Shown here: in pieces, positions 7,594-15,322 of the stretch
Numbering within the stretch: the first letter of the stretch is position 1
Layout of the letters: each line of letters begins with the position of its first letter
The notes under the pieces: model-generated
Seen by the model: only the letters and a program-made list of their open reading frames with translations
Databases searched by the model: none
Told to the model about the DNA's origin: nothing
NCBI GenBank assembly: GCA_937951615.1
Contig: CALFBH010000090.1
Span: 1-32,196, forward strand
Direction: 5' to 3'
DNA: 32,196 bases
From: an uncultured Saprospiraceae bacterium
GTDB lineage: Bacteria; Bacteroidota; Bacteroidia; Chitinophagales; Saprospiraceae
Translations under genes and position numbers: made by a program

Positions 7594-8496
7594 TCATTGG
7601 AATCCCTTCCATTCCTCTAATGTGTAGCTAGCTAAACGTTTTTGAGCTTGCAGATAATCTGTTGTAAAGCCAAGAATAAATCCGCCGCCTCCTGCACCAC
7701 AAAGCTTGAGCGTATAAGCATTAGAGTCTAAGCCATCCTGCCAGATTTTGCGAAAAGCATCAGGAATCATCTGCTGGAAATGTTCATACTGAAAAGCAGA
7801 TAATAACTGAATGTTTTCAAATAAAGCGGCAGTATCATTTTGCAAAAAAGCGTGTATACTCTGGTCGGCATAGTGGGCAAGTTCATTTTTGCAGCGTTGC
7901 TCAAAGTCTTTATTTTCGCATTTTTGTAGAAAAATCTTGACCAGCGGTTCTGTCTTGCGAGGAATTTGGGTGTTGAGTAGGAATATGGAATAGGATTGCT
8001 CCTTTGGTTTGGGCAATGTGGCGATGTTTAAGCCGGTTTTGCTCATCAAGACAGGTTGGTGGAGATAACATACTAAAGGATCTGCCCCAGAACTAGCCCC
8101 ATGAAAGTAACTTTCCAACTGAGCAAAAATGTCTTTGAGTTTTCCTAATTGCTGGTTGTTGATGCCTGCATGAGGCTTGATTTTATCCAGTCCATATCGG
8201 TCATATATCGCTGCGCATACACTTCCCGAACTACCCAGTCCGTAACCAGTTGGAATATTGGAATCAAACCATAAACCATCGGCAAGGTCTTGCTCAAAAT
8301 CATTCAGGTCTAATAAGCACAAAGCCTTTTTGTTTTGCTGCAAGTTCCTTAGATAAGTATGGAATTGTTGGAGCGCATCAGCCGAGACTTGTCGTTCTTC
8401 GGCTGCTTCATAAGACCACACGCCTGCGTATTGCGCATAAGGCACAGCCAATGCCCGTGAGCCTTTCACGACTGTATATTCTCCGAACAGGAGCAA
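7594..8496 (-). CDS. GHMP kinase, mevalonate kinase-like
   Basis: A sugar or mevalonate kinase of the GHMP fold, 300 residues from the TTG listed. LLFGEYTVVKGSRALAVPY is motif 1, PTGYGLGSSGSV (82-93) is the ATP-binding motif 2, and CGAGGGGFILGF (266-277) is motif 3. Bacteroidota homologues are usually annotated as mevalonate kinase-like; substrate specificity is not provable here. The start is abnormal. The in-frame codons before the TTG read TATYHSKL, and YHSKLLLFGEY looks like genuine first-strand sequence, so the protein probably begins upstream. But the frame back to a TAA at 8548-8550 contains no ATG, GTG or TTG, only a rare ATC (8524-8526), and runs into repeat words. The original start may have been overwritten. 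The stop TGA lies within ATGAATGAATGAAT. Confidence 0.82.
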   Translation of the reverse strand: MLLFGEYTVVKGSRALAVPYAQYAGVWSYEAAEERQVSADALQQFHTYLRNLQQNKKALCLLDLNDFEQDLADGLWFDSNIPTGYGLGSSGSVCAAIYDRYGLDKIKPHAGINNQQLGKLKDIFAQLESYFHGASSGADPLVCYLHQPVLMSKTGLNIATLPKPKEQSYSIFLLNTQIPRKTEPLVKIFLQKCENKDFEQRCKNELAHYADQSIHAFLQNDTAALFENIQLLSAFQYEHFQQMIPDAFRKIWQDGLDSNAYTLKLCGAGGGGFILGFTTDYLQAQKRLASYTLEEWKGFQ

Positions 8497-8514
8497 TTTG
8501 GAATGATATGTTGC

Positions 8515-8574
8515 TGTGTTGGTGATTGGTGTGTTGGTAACTGGTGATTAGTAATTGAGTGATTGGTGACTGGG
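8515..8574 (-). repeat. Word repeat (CACCAATCAC/CACCAGTTACC) at the GHMP kinase 5' end
   Basis: The minus strand is a run of CACCAATCAC, ACTAATCACCAGTTACC and CCAACACACCAATC. A close relative, TTAATCACCAGCTACC, ends at the TTG start of the glycosyltransferase at 17525. Both genes lack an ATG. Confidence 0.6.
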
Positions 8575-8576
8575 AC

Positions 8577-8730
8577 AATTCGTAATTTTTCCATTTATAA
8601 TTAAACTTTCCGATGCGCAACCCAGTTTATTTTCTCGCAAAGTCGCGAAGGCGCAAAGTTCATTTTCCGATTCGTAATTCCCCCATTCGTAATTCGTAAT
8701 TAACCCATTCGTAATTCGTAATTAAATAAT
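8577..8730. repeat. Repeat-only gap: ATTCGTAATT and CTCGCAAAG words
   Basis: The gap between the GT2 and GHMP kinase genes. It holds one ATTCGTAATT at 8578, the word TTTCTCGCAAAGTCGCGAAG at 8630-8650, then five further ATTCGTAATT copies from 8670. The series runs into the GT2 stop codon: on the minus strand the gene ends KNYKII-stop, and the stop TAA is itself part of TAATTACGAATTACGAATGG. Confidence 0.75.
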
Positions 8731-9591
8731 TTTGTAATTTTTGTATTCCCCAATGCGATAGCCTGTAATTTGCTCAAAGATACGCGATAATTTTTCTTTG
8801 GCAGAAAGTTGTTTTTTGGTCGGGTCAAAACTGAATTTCCAGTTCATGCGAGCGACGCGGGGCAGCATCAGTTGGGGATGTGTGCCTTCAAAATGAGCAA
8901 CAGTATCTATTTGTGAATAATCAAACTCATTGACATCAGGCAGGTTTTCTCCAATCCATTCATCGCTGTGCCAGTATCGTTTTGAACTGCGTTGTTTGAG
9001 CTGCTGGTATTTGGGGTGGCGTACCCAGCCGTAATGATAGACCTGAGCATCTACTGGTTTGACGTTTAATTTTTGTCTGTTTTTGCGAAAGCCCTGTGCA
9101 TCCAGCCAGGAACGAATTGTCGGATCACGCCTCACAATACGAACCTCCTGCCGATACCATTTGCGCGAATCGCCCACAAAATCAAAGGAACCGTAAAAGT
9201 GTAGATATTTCAATAATAAACCCTCAACTTGCGGGTCGTCTTTATAACGCAACATGGCTTCTCGAATCGTGTCCAGATATTGCTCATGCACCACCTCATC
9301 TGCCTGCAAATAAAAACACCAGTCGGACTGAGCTGTGATGGCGTCCATTGCTTTATCGGTTTCTACAGCCAATACCCGCCCACCTTCGCGCAGGCTATCA
9401 TCCCACACACTATCCACAATGCGAATCTTGTTGCCAGGAATGGATTGAATCAAATCACGAGTCCCATCTTCCGACGCGCCAATGACCACCACAAATTCAT
9501 CGCATAAAGGTAGAATAGATTGTATAGACTCCACCACTGGATAATCCAGCTTGACCGCATCACGAACGAAAGTAAAACCTGTTACCTGCAT
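8722..9591 (-). CDS. Glycosyltransferase family 2
   Basis: A GT-A fold transferase, 289 residues from the ATG at 9591. MQVTGFTFVRDAVKLDYPV starts the first strand and helix. Acidic residues follow at CDEFVVVIGASEDGT (30-44), and the DxD-like metal/nucleotide site is LQADEVVHE (95-103). The C-terminal half (WYRQEVRIVRR, GWVRHPKYQQLKQR) is typical of small GT2 enzymes that modify LPS cores or capsules. I chose 9591 because the frame continues upstream to 9666 only through translated repeat DNA (FIHSFSHSFIHSFSHF), which is not conserved-looking protein. No Shine-Dalgarno precedes the start. It lies downstream of the heptose-phosphate adenylyltransferase gene, in keeping with an LPS-core role, but the 158-base gap argues for separate control. 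The acceptor is unknown. Confidence 0.85.
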   Translation of the reverse strand: MQVTGFTFVRDAVKLDYPVVESIQSILPLCDEFVVVIGASEDGTRDLIQSIPGNKIRIVDSVWDDSLREGGRVLAVETDKAMDAITAQSDWCFYLQADEVVHEQYLDTIREAMLRYKDDPQVEGLLLKYLHFYGSFDFVGDSRKWYRQEVRIVRRDPTIRSWLDAQGFRKNRQKLNVKPVDAQVYHYGWVRHPKYQQLKQRSSKRYWHSDEWIGENLPDVNEFDYSQIDTVAHFEGTHPQLMLPRVARMNWKFSFDPTKKQLSAKEKLSRIFEQITGYRIGEYKNYKII

Positions 9592-9596
9592 AGGGA

Positions 9597-9653
9597 GGAA
9601 ATGAGAAAATGAGTGAATGAATGAATGAGAAAATGAGTGAATGAATTGAAAAC
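9597..9653 (-). repeat. ATTCATTCACTCATTTTCTC tandem words
   Basis: Two copies of a 24-28 base unit made of CATTCATTCACTCATTTTCT in the GT2 gene direction end 6 bases before its ATG. They keep the GT2 frame open. Related GAGTGAATGA words occur at 15250-15285 and 31850-31895. Confidence 0.7.
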
Positions 9654-9749
9654 TGCCACTGCCCACGCTCGCCTCTAGCTCCTAAAGTAGAACCTGCCCG
9701 CAGATGTTTTAATTGCCACTGAAACTGATACTAGCACAGAACTTCCCCG

Positions 9750-10241
9750 CTACTGCCTTTTTATTTTCTCTTCCAGACTTGTTGTTGAGTGTCCTTTTAT
9801 AAAAGGTAAAGACTTGACGATGCCGCCTCCTGCTAGTACAATATCTGCCCCGACAATATCTTCAGTTTGCCAGTCGCCGCCTTTGACCAGCACATCTGGC
9901 TGTATCTGCTGAATTAGTTCATAAGGCGTATCCTGTTCAAAAATAACGACTGCATGTACAACAGACAAGGCTGCAAGGATATGGGCGCGATTTTTTTCAT
10001 CTTTTATAGGACGGTTTTTACCTTTTAATCGCTGAACAGAAACATCCGCATTGAGTCCGACAATGAGGTAATCGCCGAGGTCGGCTGCTGCGCTGAGGTA
10101 GTGGATATGCCCATAATGCAGCAAATCAAAACAACCATTAGTAAATACGACTTTCTTACTTGCTTTCTGCCAAATTGCCAAAAGATGTTTCAAGTCCGAT
10201 TCATTCAGGATTTTCGCTTGTATATGTTCGAAATTTGTCAC
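9750..10241 (-). CDS. rfaE2: D-glycero-beta-D-manno-heptose 1-phosphate adenylyltransferase
   Basis: A 163-residue cytosolic nucleotidyltransferase that makes ADP-heptose precursor from heptose 1-phosphate and ATP, for the LPS inner core. The cytidylyltransferase-like signature VVFTNGCFDLLHYGHIHYL (residues 31-49) holds the H42-x-G-H45 nucleotide-binding motif. NADVSVQRLKGKNRPI, KGGDW and STTSLEEKIK (the conserved C-terminal S-T-T-x4-K-I) confirm the HldE C-terminal-domain family. Length fits the stand-alone enzyme (about 160 residues) rather than the bifunctional HldE, so a separate heptose-7-phosphate kinase should exist elsewhere. ATG start at 10241. The next gene downstream on this strand is a GT2 enzyme. 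Confidence 0.93.
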   Translation of the reverse strand: MTNFEHIQAKILNESDLKHLLAIWQKASKKVVFTNGCFDLLHYGHIHYLSAAADLGDYLIVGLNADVSVQRLKGKNRPIKDEKNRAHILAALSVVHAVVIFEQDTPYELIQQIQPDVLVKGGDWQTEDIVGADIVLAGGGIVKSLPFIKGHSTTSLEEKIKRQ

Positions 10242-10328
10242 TGGACAATATTACACAATAAACTCATAATTGGAGGGTTATTTAATTGGTTTTTAATTAA
10301 AAAAATAAAATAGAGTGTATAAAAGTAG

Positions 10329-10336
10329 TATCTTTG
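10329..10336 (+). promoter_or_regulatory. Bacteroidota -7 box of the ALDH7 gene
   Basis: TATCTTTG matches TAnnTTTG. Transcription would start near 10343, downstream of the in-frame ATG at 10315 and 14 nt ahead of the ATG at 10357. It therefore decides the start in favour of 10357. A clear -33 TTG at the expected distance is not visible. Confidence 0.6.
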
Positions 10337-10356
10337 CGCACTTAAAAATAAGAAAA

Positions 10357-11901
10357 ATGGCAAATATTAAAGATGTGTTAAAAGAACTGGGTTTGAAAAA
10401 ATCAAACTCAGGTACGAGTACAGGCAGAAAATGGCTGGGAAAAGTGGGGAGTGGAAGGCAGATCGAGTCTTATTCTCCTGTGGATGGAAAATTAATTGGG
10501 AAAGTGGACGTTACAACGAAGGCTGAGTACGAAAAAGTGATGAAGGAAGCTGAAGCTGCTTTTTTGGAATGGAGATTAATACCAGCACCCAAGCGTGGTG
10601 AAGTTGTTCGTCAATATGGAGAAGCACTTCGTACACACAAAGAGGCACTTGGTATGTTGGTTTCTTATGAAATGGGAAAAAGCTATCAGGAAGGACTCGG
10701 AGAGGTGCAGGAGATGATTGATATTTGTGATTTTGCTGTTGGACTTTCTCGCCAGTTATATGGATTGACGATTCACTCAGAGCGTCCATCACATCGTATG
10801 TTTGAGCAATGGCATCCACTAGGTGTTGTCGGAATCATTTCAGCTTTCAATTTTCCAGTTGCAGTTTGGGCTTGGAATTCAATGCTCGCTTTTGTGTGTG
10901 GTGATGTTTGTGTATGGAAAGGTTCGGAAAAAACTCCACTTTGTACCTTAGCTTGTCAAAACATACTGGCAAAAGTTTTTAAAGCCAATAAAGTTCCTGA
11001 AGGCATATCTTGTATCGTTACAGGTAATTATAAAGTAGGAGAGTGGCTGACAGAGGATACGCGCGTTCCGCTCGTATCAGCTACAGGTAGTACACGTATG
11101 GGCAAGCAGGTTGCGCAGGTTGTTGCTGGTCGTCTGGGGCGTTCCTTACTGGAATTGGGTGGCAATAATGCTATTATCGTTACGCCTAATGCAGATTTGG
11201 AAATTACAACTATCGGAGCGGTGTTTGGTGCAGTTGGAACAGCAGGGCAACGTTGCACTTCTACCCGTCGTTTGATTATTCACGACAGTGTTTATGATAA
11301 AGTAAAAGATAATCTGGTCAGTGCTTATCAGCAATTGGCTATTGGAGATCCTTTGGATGAATCCAATCATGTTGGTCCGCTCATTGATAAAGATGCAGTG
11401 AAGAATTACCTAAACTCAATTAAAGAGATAGGGAAGCAGGGCGGTAAAATGCTCGTAGAAGGCGGCGTGCTGAAAGGCAAAGGCTATGAAAGTGGTTGTT
11501 ATGTGAAGCCCTGCATTGCTGAAGTAAAGAATGAAATGAAAATTGTGCAGCATGAAACATTTGCCCCTATCTTGTATCTCATGCGCTACAGCGAATTGAA
11601 AGACGCTATTCAAATGCAAAATAATGTCCCACAAGGTTTGTCTTCTGCAATTATGACAACAAATTTGCGAGAAGCTGAACTCTTTTTATCCGGCGGAGGC
11701 TCGGATTGCGGTATTGCAAATGTCAATATTGGCACAAGTGGTGCAGAAATTGGCGGAGCATTTGGTGGCGAAAAAGAAACAGGTGGTGGACGCGAAAGCG
11801 GATCGGATGCCTGGAAAGCTTATATGCGACGTCAAACCAACACGATCAATTACAGTACAAAACTTCCCCTCGCTCAAGGTATCAAATTTGATTTTGGTTG
11901 A
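10357..11901 (+). CDS. amaB: ALDH7-type aldehyde dehydrogenase (alpha-aminoadipic semialdehyde dehydrogenase)
   Basis: A 514-residue cytosolic NAD-dependent aldehyde dehydrogenase of the ALDH7 (antiquitin) group. The group is known to oxidise alpha-aminoadipate semialdehyde/piperideine-6-carboxylate in lysine breakdown. Visible sites: SAFNFPVAVW with N165, SATGSTRMG (241-249), LLELGGNNAIIV with the general base E266, and GQRCTSTRRL with the nucleophile C300. The C-terminal FGGEKETGGGRESGSDAWK with YMRRQTNTINYS is characteristic of ALDH7 rather than other ALDHs. The frame extends 14 codons upstream to 10315, but the promoter box at 10329 and the A-rich leader before ATGGCAAATATT make 10357 the likely start. 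No other lysine-pathway gene adjoins, so the gene symbol is a family inference. Confidence 0.92.
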   Translation: MANIKDVLKELGLKKSNSGTSTGRKWLGKVGSGRQIESYSPVDGKLIGKVDVTTKAEYEKVMKEAEAAFLEWRLIPAPKRGEVVRQYGEALRTHKEALGMLVSYEMGKSYQEGLGEVQEMIDICDFAVGLSRQLYGLTIHSERPSHRMFEQWHPLGVVGIISAFNFPVAVWAWNSMLAFVCGDVCVWKGSEKTPLCTLACQNILAKVFKANKVPEGISCIVTGNYKVGEWLTEDTRVPLVSATGSTRMGKQVAQVVAGRLGRSLLELGGNNAIIVTPNADLEITTIGAVFGAVGTAGQRCTSTRRLIIHDSVYDKVKDNLVSAYQQLAIGDPLDESNHVGPLIDKDAVKNYLNSIKEIGKQGGKMLVEGGVLKGKGYESGCYVKPCIAEVKNEMKIVQHETFAPILYLMRYSELKDAIQMQNNVPQGLSSAIMTTNLREAELFLSGGGSDCGIANVNIGTSGAEIGGAFGGEKETGGGRESGSDAWKAYMRRQTNTINYSTKLPLAQGIKFDFG

Positions 11902-12151
11902 TTATCGAGGTGATTTTTATACTGCATTTATTATAAGGAGAACATGATAAGTACAGTTCTTGGTAGTCATTGCTATTAATAAAACTAATAATCAAGGATT
12001 TATTTCTTGTTATAGGCTGATATGACTGTCACGATTTCTCTAATAAAGCTCTTTATGATGTGCTTATGTTTTGAGAAATACAGTTTCATTTGAAATCATG
12101 TACAGATAATAAGGAGCAAACCCGACGATCCACATACTAAATGATTAAGAT

Positions 12152-12598
12152 ATGAAAAGAGTGGCTAGACATTATGATATACTTATAATGGAGGACAGAC
12201 CTGCTGATATTCGTTTGATCGAGGAAGCATTGTCTGAGGTGGCGCAAAAAGTTAGAATCTCAGTAGCAATGGACGGAGAACAAGGACTAGATTTCCTGTA
12301 TAAGAAAGGAGAATATAGCGAAGCACCAACTCCCGATTTGATCTTTTTAGACTTAAATATGCCTAAAAAAGAGGGCAAGGAAGTATTAAAAGTCGTGAAA
12401 AATGATCTAAAACTACAGGGAATTCCCATTATTGTATTGACAAACTCATACCACCAGAACGAAATCGTAGAAGTCTATAAATTGCATGCTAATGCCTATG
12501 TGCATAAGCCACTAGACTACGAAGATTTTTGTAATGCAATTGGTGTGATTGTCGATTTTTGGCTGGGTGTAGCAGAAATTCCTGCTAAGCTAGATTGA
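12152..12598 (+). CDS. Receiver-only response regulator (CheY/Rcp1-like)
   Basis: A 148-residue single-domain response regulator. The phosphorylation apparatus is complete: acidic pair E14-D15 (ILIMEDRPADIRLIEEAL), phospho-acceptor D67 in LIFLDLNMPKKEGKEVL, T97 in IVLTNSY and K119 in YVHKPLDY. The extended alpha1 and the insertion DFLYKKGEYSEAPTPD are typical of the Rcp1-like receivers that accept phosphate from phytochrome or hybrid histidine kinases. There is no output domain, so it probably acts by protein contact or in a phosphorelay. No kinase gene is near, hence its partner is an orphan elsewhere. It stands alone between opposite-facing genes, with two candidate terminators after it. 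Confidence 0.9.
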   Translation: MKRVARHYDILIMEDRPADIRLIEEALSEVAQKVRISVAMDGEQGLDFLYKKGEYSEAPTPDLIFLDLNMPKKEGKEVLKVVKNDLKLQGIPIIVLTNSYHQNEIVEVYKLHANAYVHKPLDYEDFCNAIGVIVDFWLGVAEIPAKLD

Positions 12599-12621
12599 AA
12601 ATAGACTCATTATTATTACGT

Positions 12622-12643
12622 ACTAGAGCGACTTCGTTCTAGT
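12622..12643 (+). terminator. Candidate terminator after the response regulator
   Basis: ACTAGAGCG-ACTT-CGTTCTAGT forms a 9-bp stem with one G-T pair and a 4-nt loop. It is followed by TATATGTCTTTTTA, a broken T tract. It lies 24 bases past the stop. Confidence 0.5.
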
Positions 12644-12705
12644 TATATGTCTTTTTATAACCCGAAAAGAGCAAGACTACTTGTTGACAATTTCGAATGA
12701 TTTCT

Positions 12706-12726
12706 AGCTTTTTAAGAGCTTTTTTT
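12706..12726 (+). terminator. Weak second terminator candidate
   Basis: AGCTTT-TTA-AGAGCT has six pairs including a G-T, followed by TTTTTT. It could back up the hairpin at 12622 but is weak. Confidence 0.3.
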
Positions 12727-12796
12727 GAGTTGAAAAAATGTCCTTTTGTGACATGACTATTACTTAAAGAGTGTTCAGCTATTTAAATTGGTATGA

Positions 12797-13834
12797 TTAT
12801 CCTGCATTAAAAGACCAGTCAGGTCTTACTTGTTCCCAAGCCCAAGCTGTCCGCATAATGTCTTCTATAGTACCTTTGGGCTGCCAGTCTAAAGTTTCAG
12901 CAGCATACTGATAATTGGAATAAATAGCTTCTACATCACCAGGCCGACGGGGAGAAAGTTCATAATTGAGCGATAAACCGGTCACTTTTTCAAAAGCATT
13001 AATAGCCTCCAATACTGTAGCACCTTCTCCAATACCAAGATTGAACACCTCAAAATTTGCCTGATTATTACCAGCCTCAAGATATTGTAGGGCTTTGGTA
13101 TGCGCATTGGCTAAATCCATAATGTAGATATAGTCACGCACACAACTTCCATCACGGGTGTTATAGTCATTTCCGTAAACCATCATTTTTTCTCGCTTCC
13201 CAGCAGCCGTTTCTGTAATAACAGGAACCAGATTGGTGGGACGGTCAAAAGACGCTTCACCAATCTTAGCAGAAGGGTGCGCACCGGCAGGATTGAAATA
13301 ACGCAAAGCTACAGAACGGACGTCGGGGCAGGCTTTCCCAAAATGCTGAAGGATTTGCTCCCCAATTTGTTTGGTATGTGCATAAGGCGATTCTGCCTCC
13401 TGCATGGGTGTTTTTTCTGTAACGGGCAATTCACTAGCATTTCCATAGACCGAACAAGAAGAGGAAAAAATAAGATTTTTAACACCAAATTCTTGCACGC
13501 AATCCAGAATATTAGAGAGGCTGTTTAGATTATTACGATAATATAATAAAGGTTTTTCGACCGATTCGCCCACTGCTTTAAATGCTGCAAAATGAACAAT
13601 TCCCTCAATATCTGGATGTTCCTGAAATACCTGACGAGTGGCTGCTAAGTCGCAAAGGTCTACTTTATAATGCGGTACTTTGATACCGGTAATTGCTTCC
13701 ACACCTTCCAGCGAACGCGCATTAGAACGTCCATTATTGTCGATACAGATAACCTCAAAGTTATTTTCAACCAAATCAACAATCGTATGGCTGCCAATAA
13801 AACCACAGCCGCCAGTAACTAATATTTTCGACAT
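12797..13834 (-). CDS. galE: UDP-glucose 4-epimerase
   Basis: A 345-residue short-chain dehydrogenase/reductase that interconverts UDP-glucose and UDP-galactose (or the HexNAc forms). The NAD-binding GGCGFIG follows MSKILVT at the start. VHFAAFKAVGES, the active-site serines in FSSSCSVYG and YAHTK (Y-x3-K) give the catalytic set. LRYFNPAGAHPS, DYNTRDGSCVRDYI and the C-terminal ELSPRRPGDVEAIYS are all GalE signatures. I chose the ATG at 13834 over the TTG at 13855 because it places the glycine loop at the usual distance and leaves an 8-base gap to the dehydrogenase gene upstream. The two genes are almost certainly co-transcribed, supplying nucleotide sugars for a surface polysaccharide. Substrate preference is not readable. 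Confidence 0.93.
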   Translation of the reverse strand: MSKILVTGGCGFIGSHTIVDLVENNFEVICIDNNGRSNARSLEGVEAITGIKVPHYKVDLCDLAATRQVFQEHPDIEGIVHFAAFKAVGESVEKPLLYYRNNLNSLSNILDCVQEFGVKNLIFSSSCSVYGNASELPVTEKTPMQEAESPYAHTKQIGEQILQHFGKACPDVRSVALRYFNPAGAHPSAKIGEASFDRPTNLVPVITETAAGKREKMMVYGNDYNTRDGSCVRDYIYIMDLANAHTKALQYLEAGNNQANFEVFNLGIGEGATVLEAINAFEKVTGLSLNYELSPRRPGDVEAIYSNYQYAAETLDWQPKGTIEDIMRTAWAWEQVRPDWSFNAG

Positions 13835-13842
13835 CTTTATAT

Positions 13843-15141
13843 TTATAATGACCAATAAATAATACCGTTATTGCTCAGTTTTTTATAAAACATAGACTTG
13901 ATATCCACCATAATAGGCGGGTCTGTCATGATAGATTTGAAATAATCTGCATCCAAGCCAAGGTATTCTTTGTGGTTGACTGCAGCCACGACAGCATCAT
14001 AATCTTTACCAATTTCGTCCACCAGATGGAAGCCATATTCATGGTGTACTTCGTCAGAAGAAGCATGTGGGTCATGGACATCTACCTGAACAGAAAATTG
14101 CTCCAATTCATTCACCAGGTCAGCTACTTTTGAATTGCGAATATCACTGACATCTTCTTTGAAGGTAATGCCCAACACCAACACCTTAGAGTCTTTAGGG
14201 TCTTTACCTTCCTTAATCATGTGCTGCACCGTCTTCTTCGCCACGAAAAATGGCATACTGTCATTGATGCGTCGTCCGCTGAGAATCACCTGCGGATCGT
14301 AGCCCAATTGCTTGGATTTATAAGTCAGGTAGTATGGATCAACACCAATACAATGTCCGCCAACCAAACCAGGTTTTAGTTTGATAAAATTCCACTTGGT
14401 TGCTGCCGCATTGATGACCTCATGCGTGTTGATGCCCATTTTACTGAAAATAATTGCCAACTCATTGACAAAAGAAATATTGAGGTCGCGTTGAGTATTT
14501 TCAATAACTTTTGCGGCTTCTGCTACTTTGATAGACTCTGCACGATAGACGCCGGGAATAATGATTTTCTCGTAAGTCTTTGCAATTTCATCTAAGGATT
14601 CATCATCGCAGCCAGAAACAATTTTAATAATATTGGCAATCGTATTTTGAGCATCGCCAGGATTGATGCGCTCAGGAGAATAGCCAACTTTAAAGTCGTC
14701 AATAAATTTAAAACCAGATTCTTTTTCCAAGATAGGAATACAATCTTCCTCTGTACAACCTGGATAGACGGTCGATTCATAGATGACGTAATCACCTTTT
14801 TTCAAAGCCTTACCTATGGTGTGCGAAGCACTCAAAACAGGTTTTAGGTTGGGGACTTTATGTTTATCGACTGGAGTAGGAACTGCTACAACAAAAAAGT
14901 GAGCATCCTTTAGGTCGTCAGCATTTGCTGTGAAGGTGATGTCTTTACCATCAAAGGCTTCGGATGATAATTCCTGCGACGGATCAATCTTATTTTTCAT
15001 CATCTCCACCCGATCTTCTTTGATGTCGAATCCGATGACTTTGAAATGTTTGCCAAATTCGAGCGCAATGGGCAAGCCCACATAGCCAAGTCCTATAACG
15101 GCAATGGTTTTTTTCTTTTCGAGAAGTTCCTGATATATCAT
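13843..15141 (-). CDS. tviB: UDP-N-acetylhexosamine 6-dehydrogenase (TviB/WbpO type)
   Basis: A 432-residue NAD-dependent dehydrogenase that oxidises the C6 of a UDP-sugar to a uronic acid. The N-terminal Rossmann motif is AVIGLGYVGLP (14-24). VAVPTPVDKHKVPNL and YESTVYPGCTEE with VGYSPERINPGD are typical of the UDP-GalNAc/GlcNAc branch (TviB, WbpO, WecC-like) rather than the UDP-glucose enzyme. The catalytic lysine lies in AKVIENTQRD (K211) and the nucleophile C264 in GGHCIGVDPYYL. C-terminal domain: LGITFKEDVSDIRNSKV. Length fits. It precedes galE by 8 bases; epimerase plus dehydrogenase is the route to UDP-GalNAcA for capsule or O-antigen. The gene symbol reflects the subfamily and is not a tested function. 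Confidence 0.9.
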   Translation of the reverse strand: MIYQELLEKKKTIAVIGLGYVGLPIALEFGKHFKVIGFDIKEDRVEMMKNKIDPSQELSSEAFDGKDITFTANADDLKDAHFFVVAVPTPVDKHKVPNLKPVLSASHTIGKALKKGDYVIYESTVYPGCTEEDCIPILEKESGFKFIDDFKVGYSPERINPGDAQNTIANIIKIVSGCDDESLDEIAKTYEKIIIPGVYRAESIKVAEAAKVIENTQRDLNISFVNELAIIFSKMGINTHEVINAAATKWNFIKLKPGLVGGHCIGVDPYYLTYKSKQLGYDPQVILSGRRINDSMPFFVAKKTVQHMIKEGKDPKDSKVLVLGITFKEDVSDIRNSKVADLVNELEQFSVQVDVHDPHASSDEVHHEYGFHLVDEIGKDYDAVVAAVNHKEYLGLDADYFKSIMTDPPIMVDIKSMFYKKLSNNGIIYWSL

Positions 15142-15245
15142 TCTGTGTAAAGTGTTTTCAAATAATAAGACTTTTTGGTGTAGTGTGTTTTAAGACCGCA
15201 AATCTACGATTTATTAGGGGAATTGGATAGATTATACTGATTATA

Positions 15246-15322
15246 ATAATGACTAATTGAGTGAATGATTAAATGAGTGAATAAGAATAATTCGTAATTA
15301 AGCCATTCGTAATTCGTAATTT
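15246..15322. repeat. GAGTGAATGA and ATTCGTAATT words at the GT4 gene end
   Basis: TTGAGTGAATGATTAAATGAGTGAATAAG is followed by three ATTCGTAATT copies that run into the GT4 reading frame. The last residues NYELRMA and the stop codon of that gene are written in repeat sequence. Confidence 0.7.

Noticed and set aside
7446-7631. Open frame of 61 codons after the M20 gene
   Set aside because: It overlaps the end of M20 and the convergent GHMP kinase, has no motif, and reads through repeat-like gap DNA.
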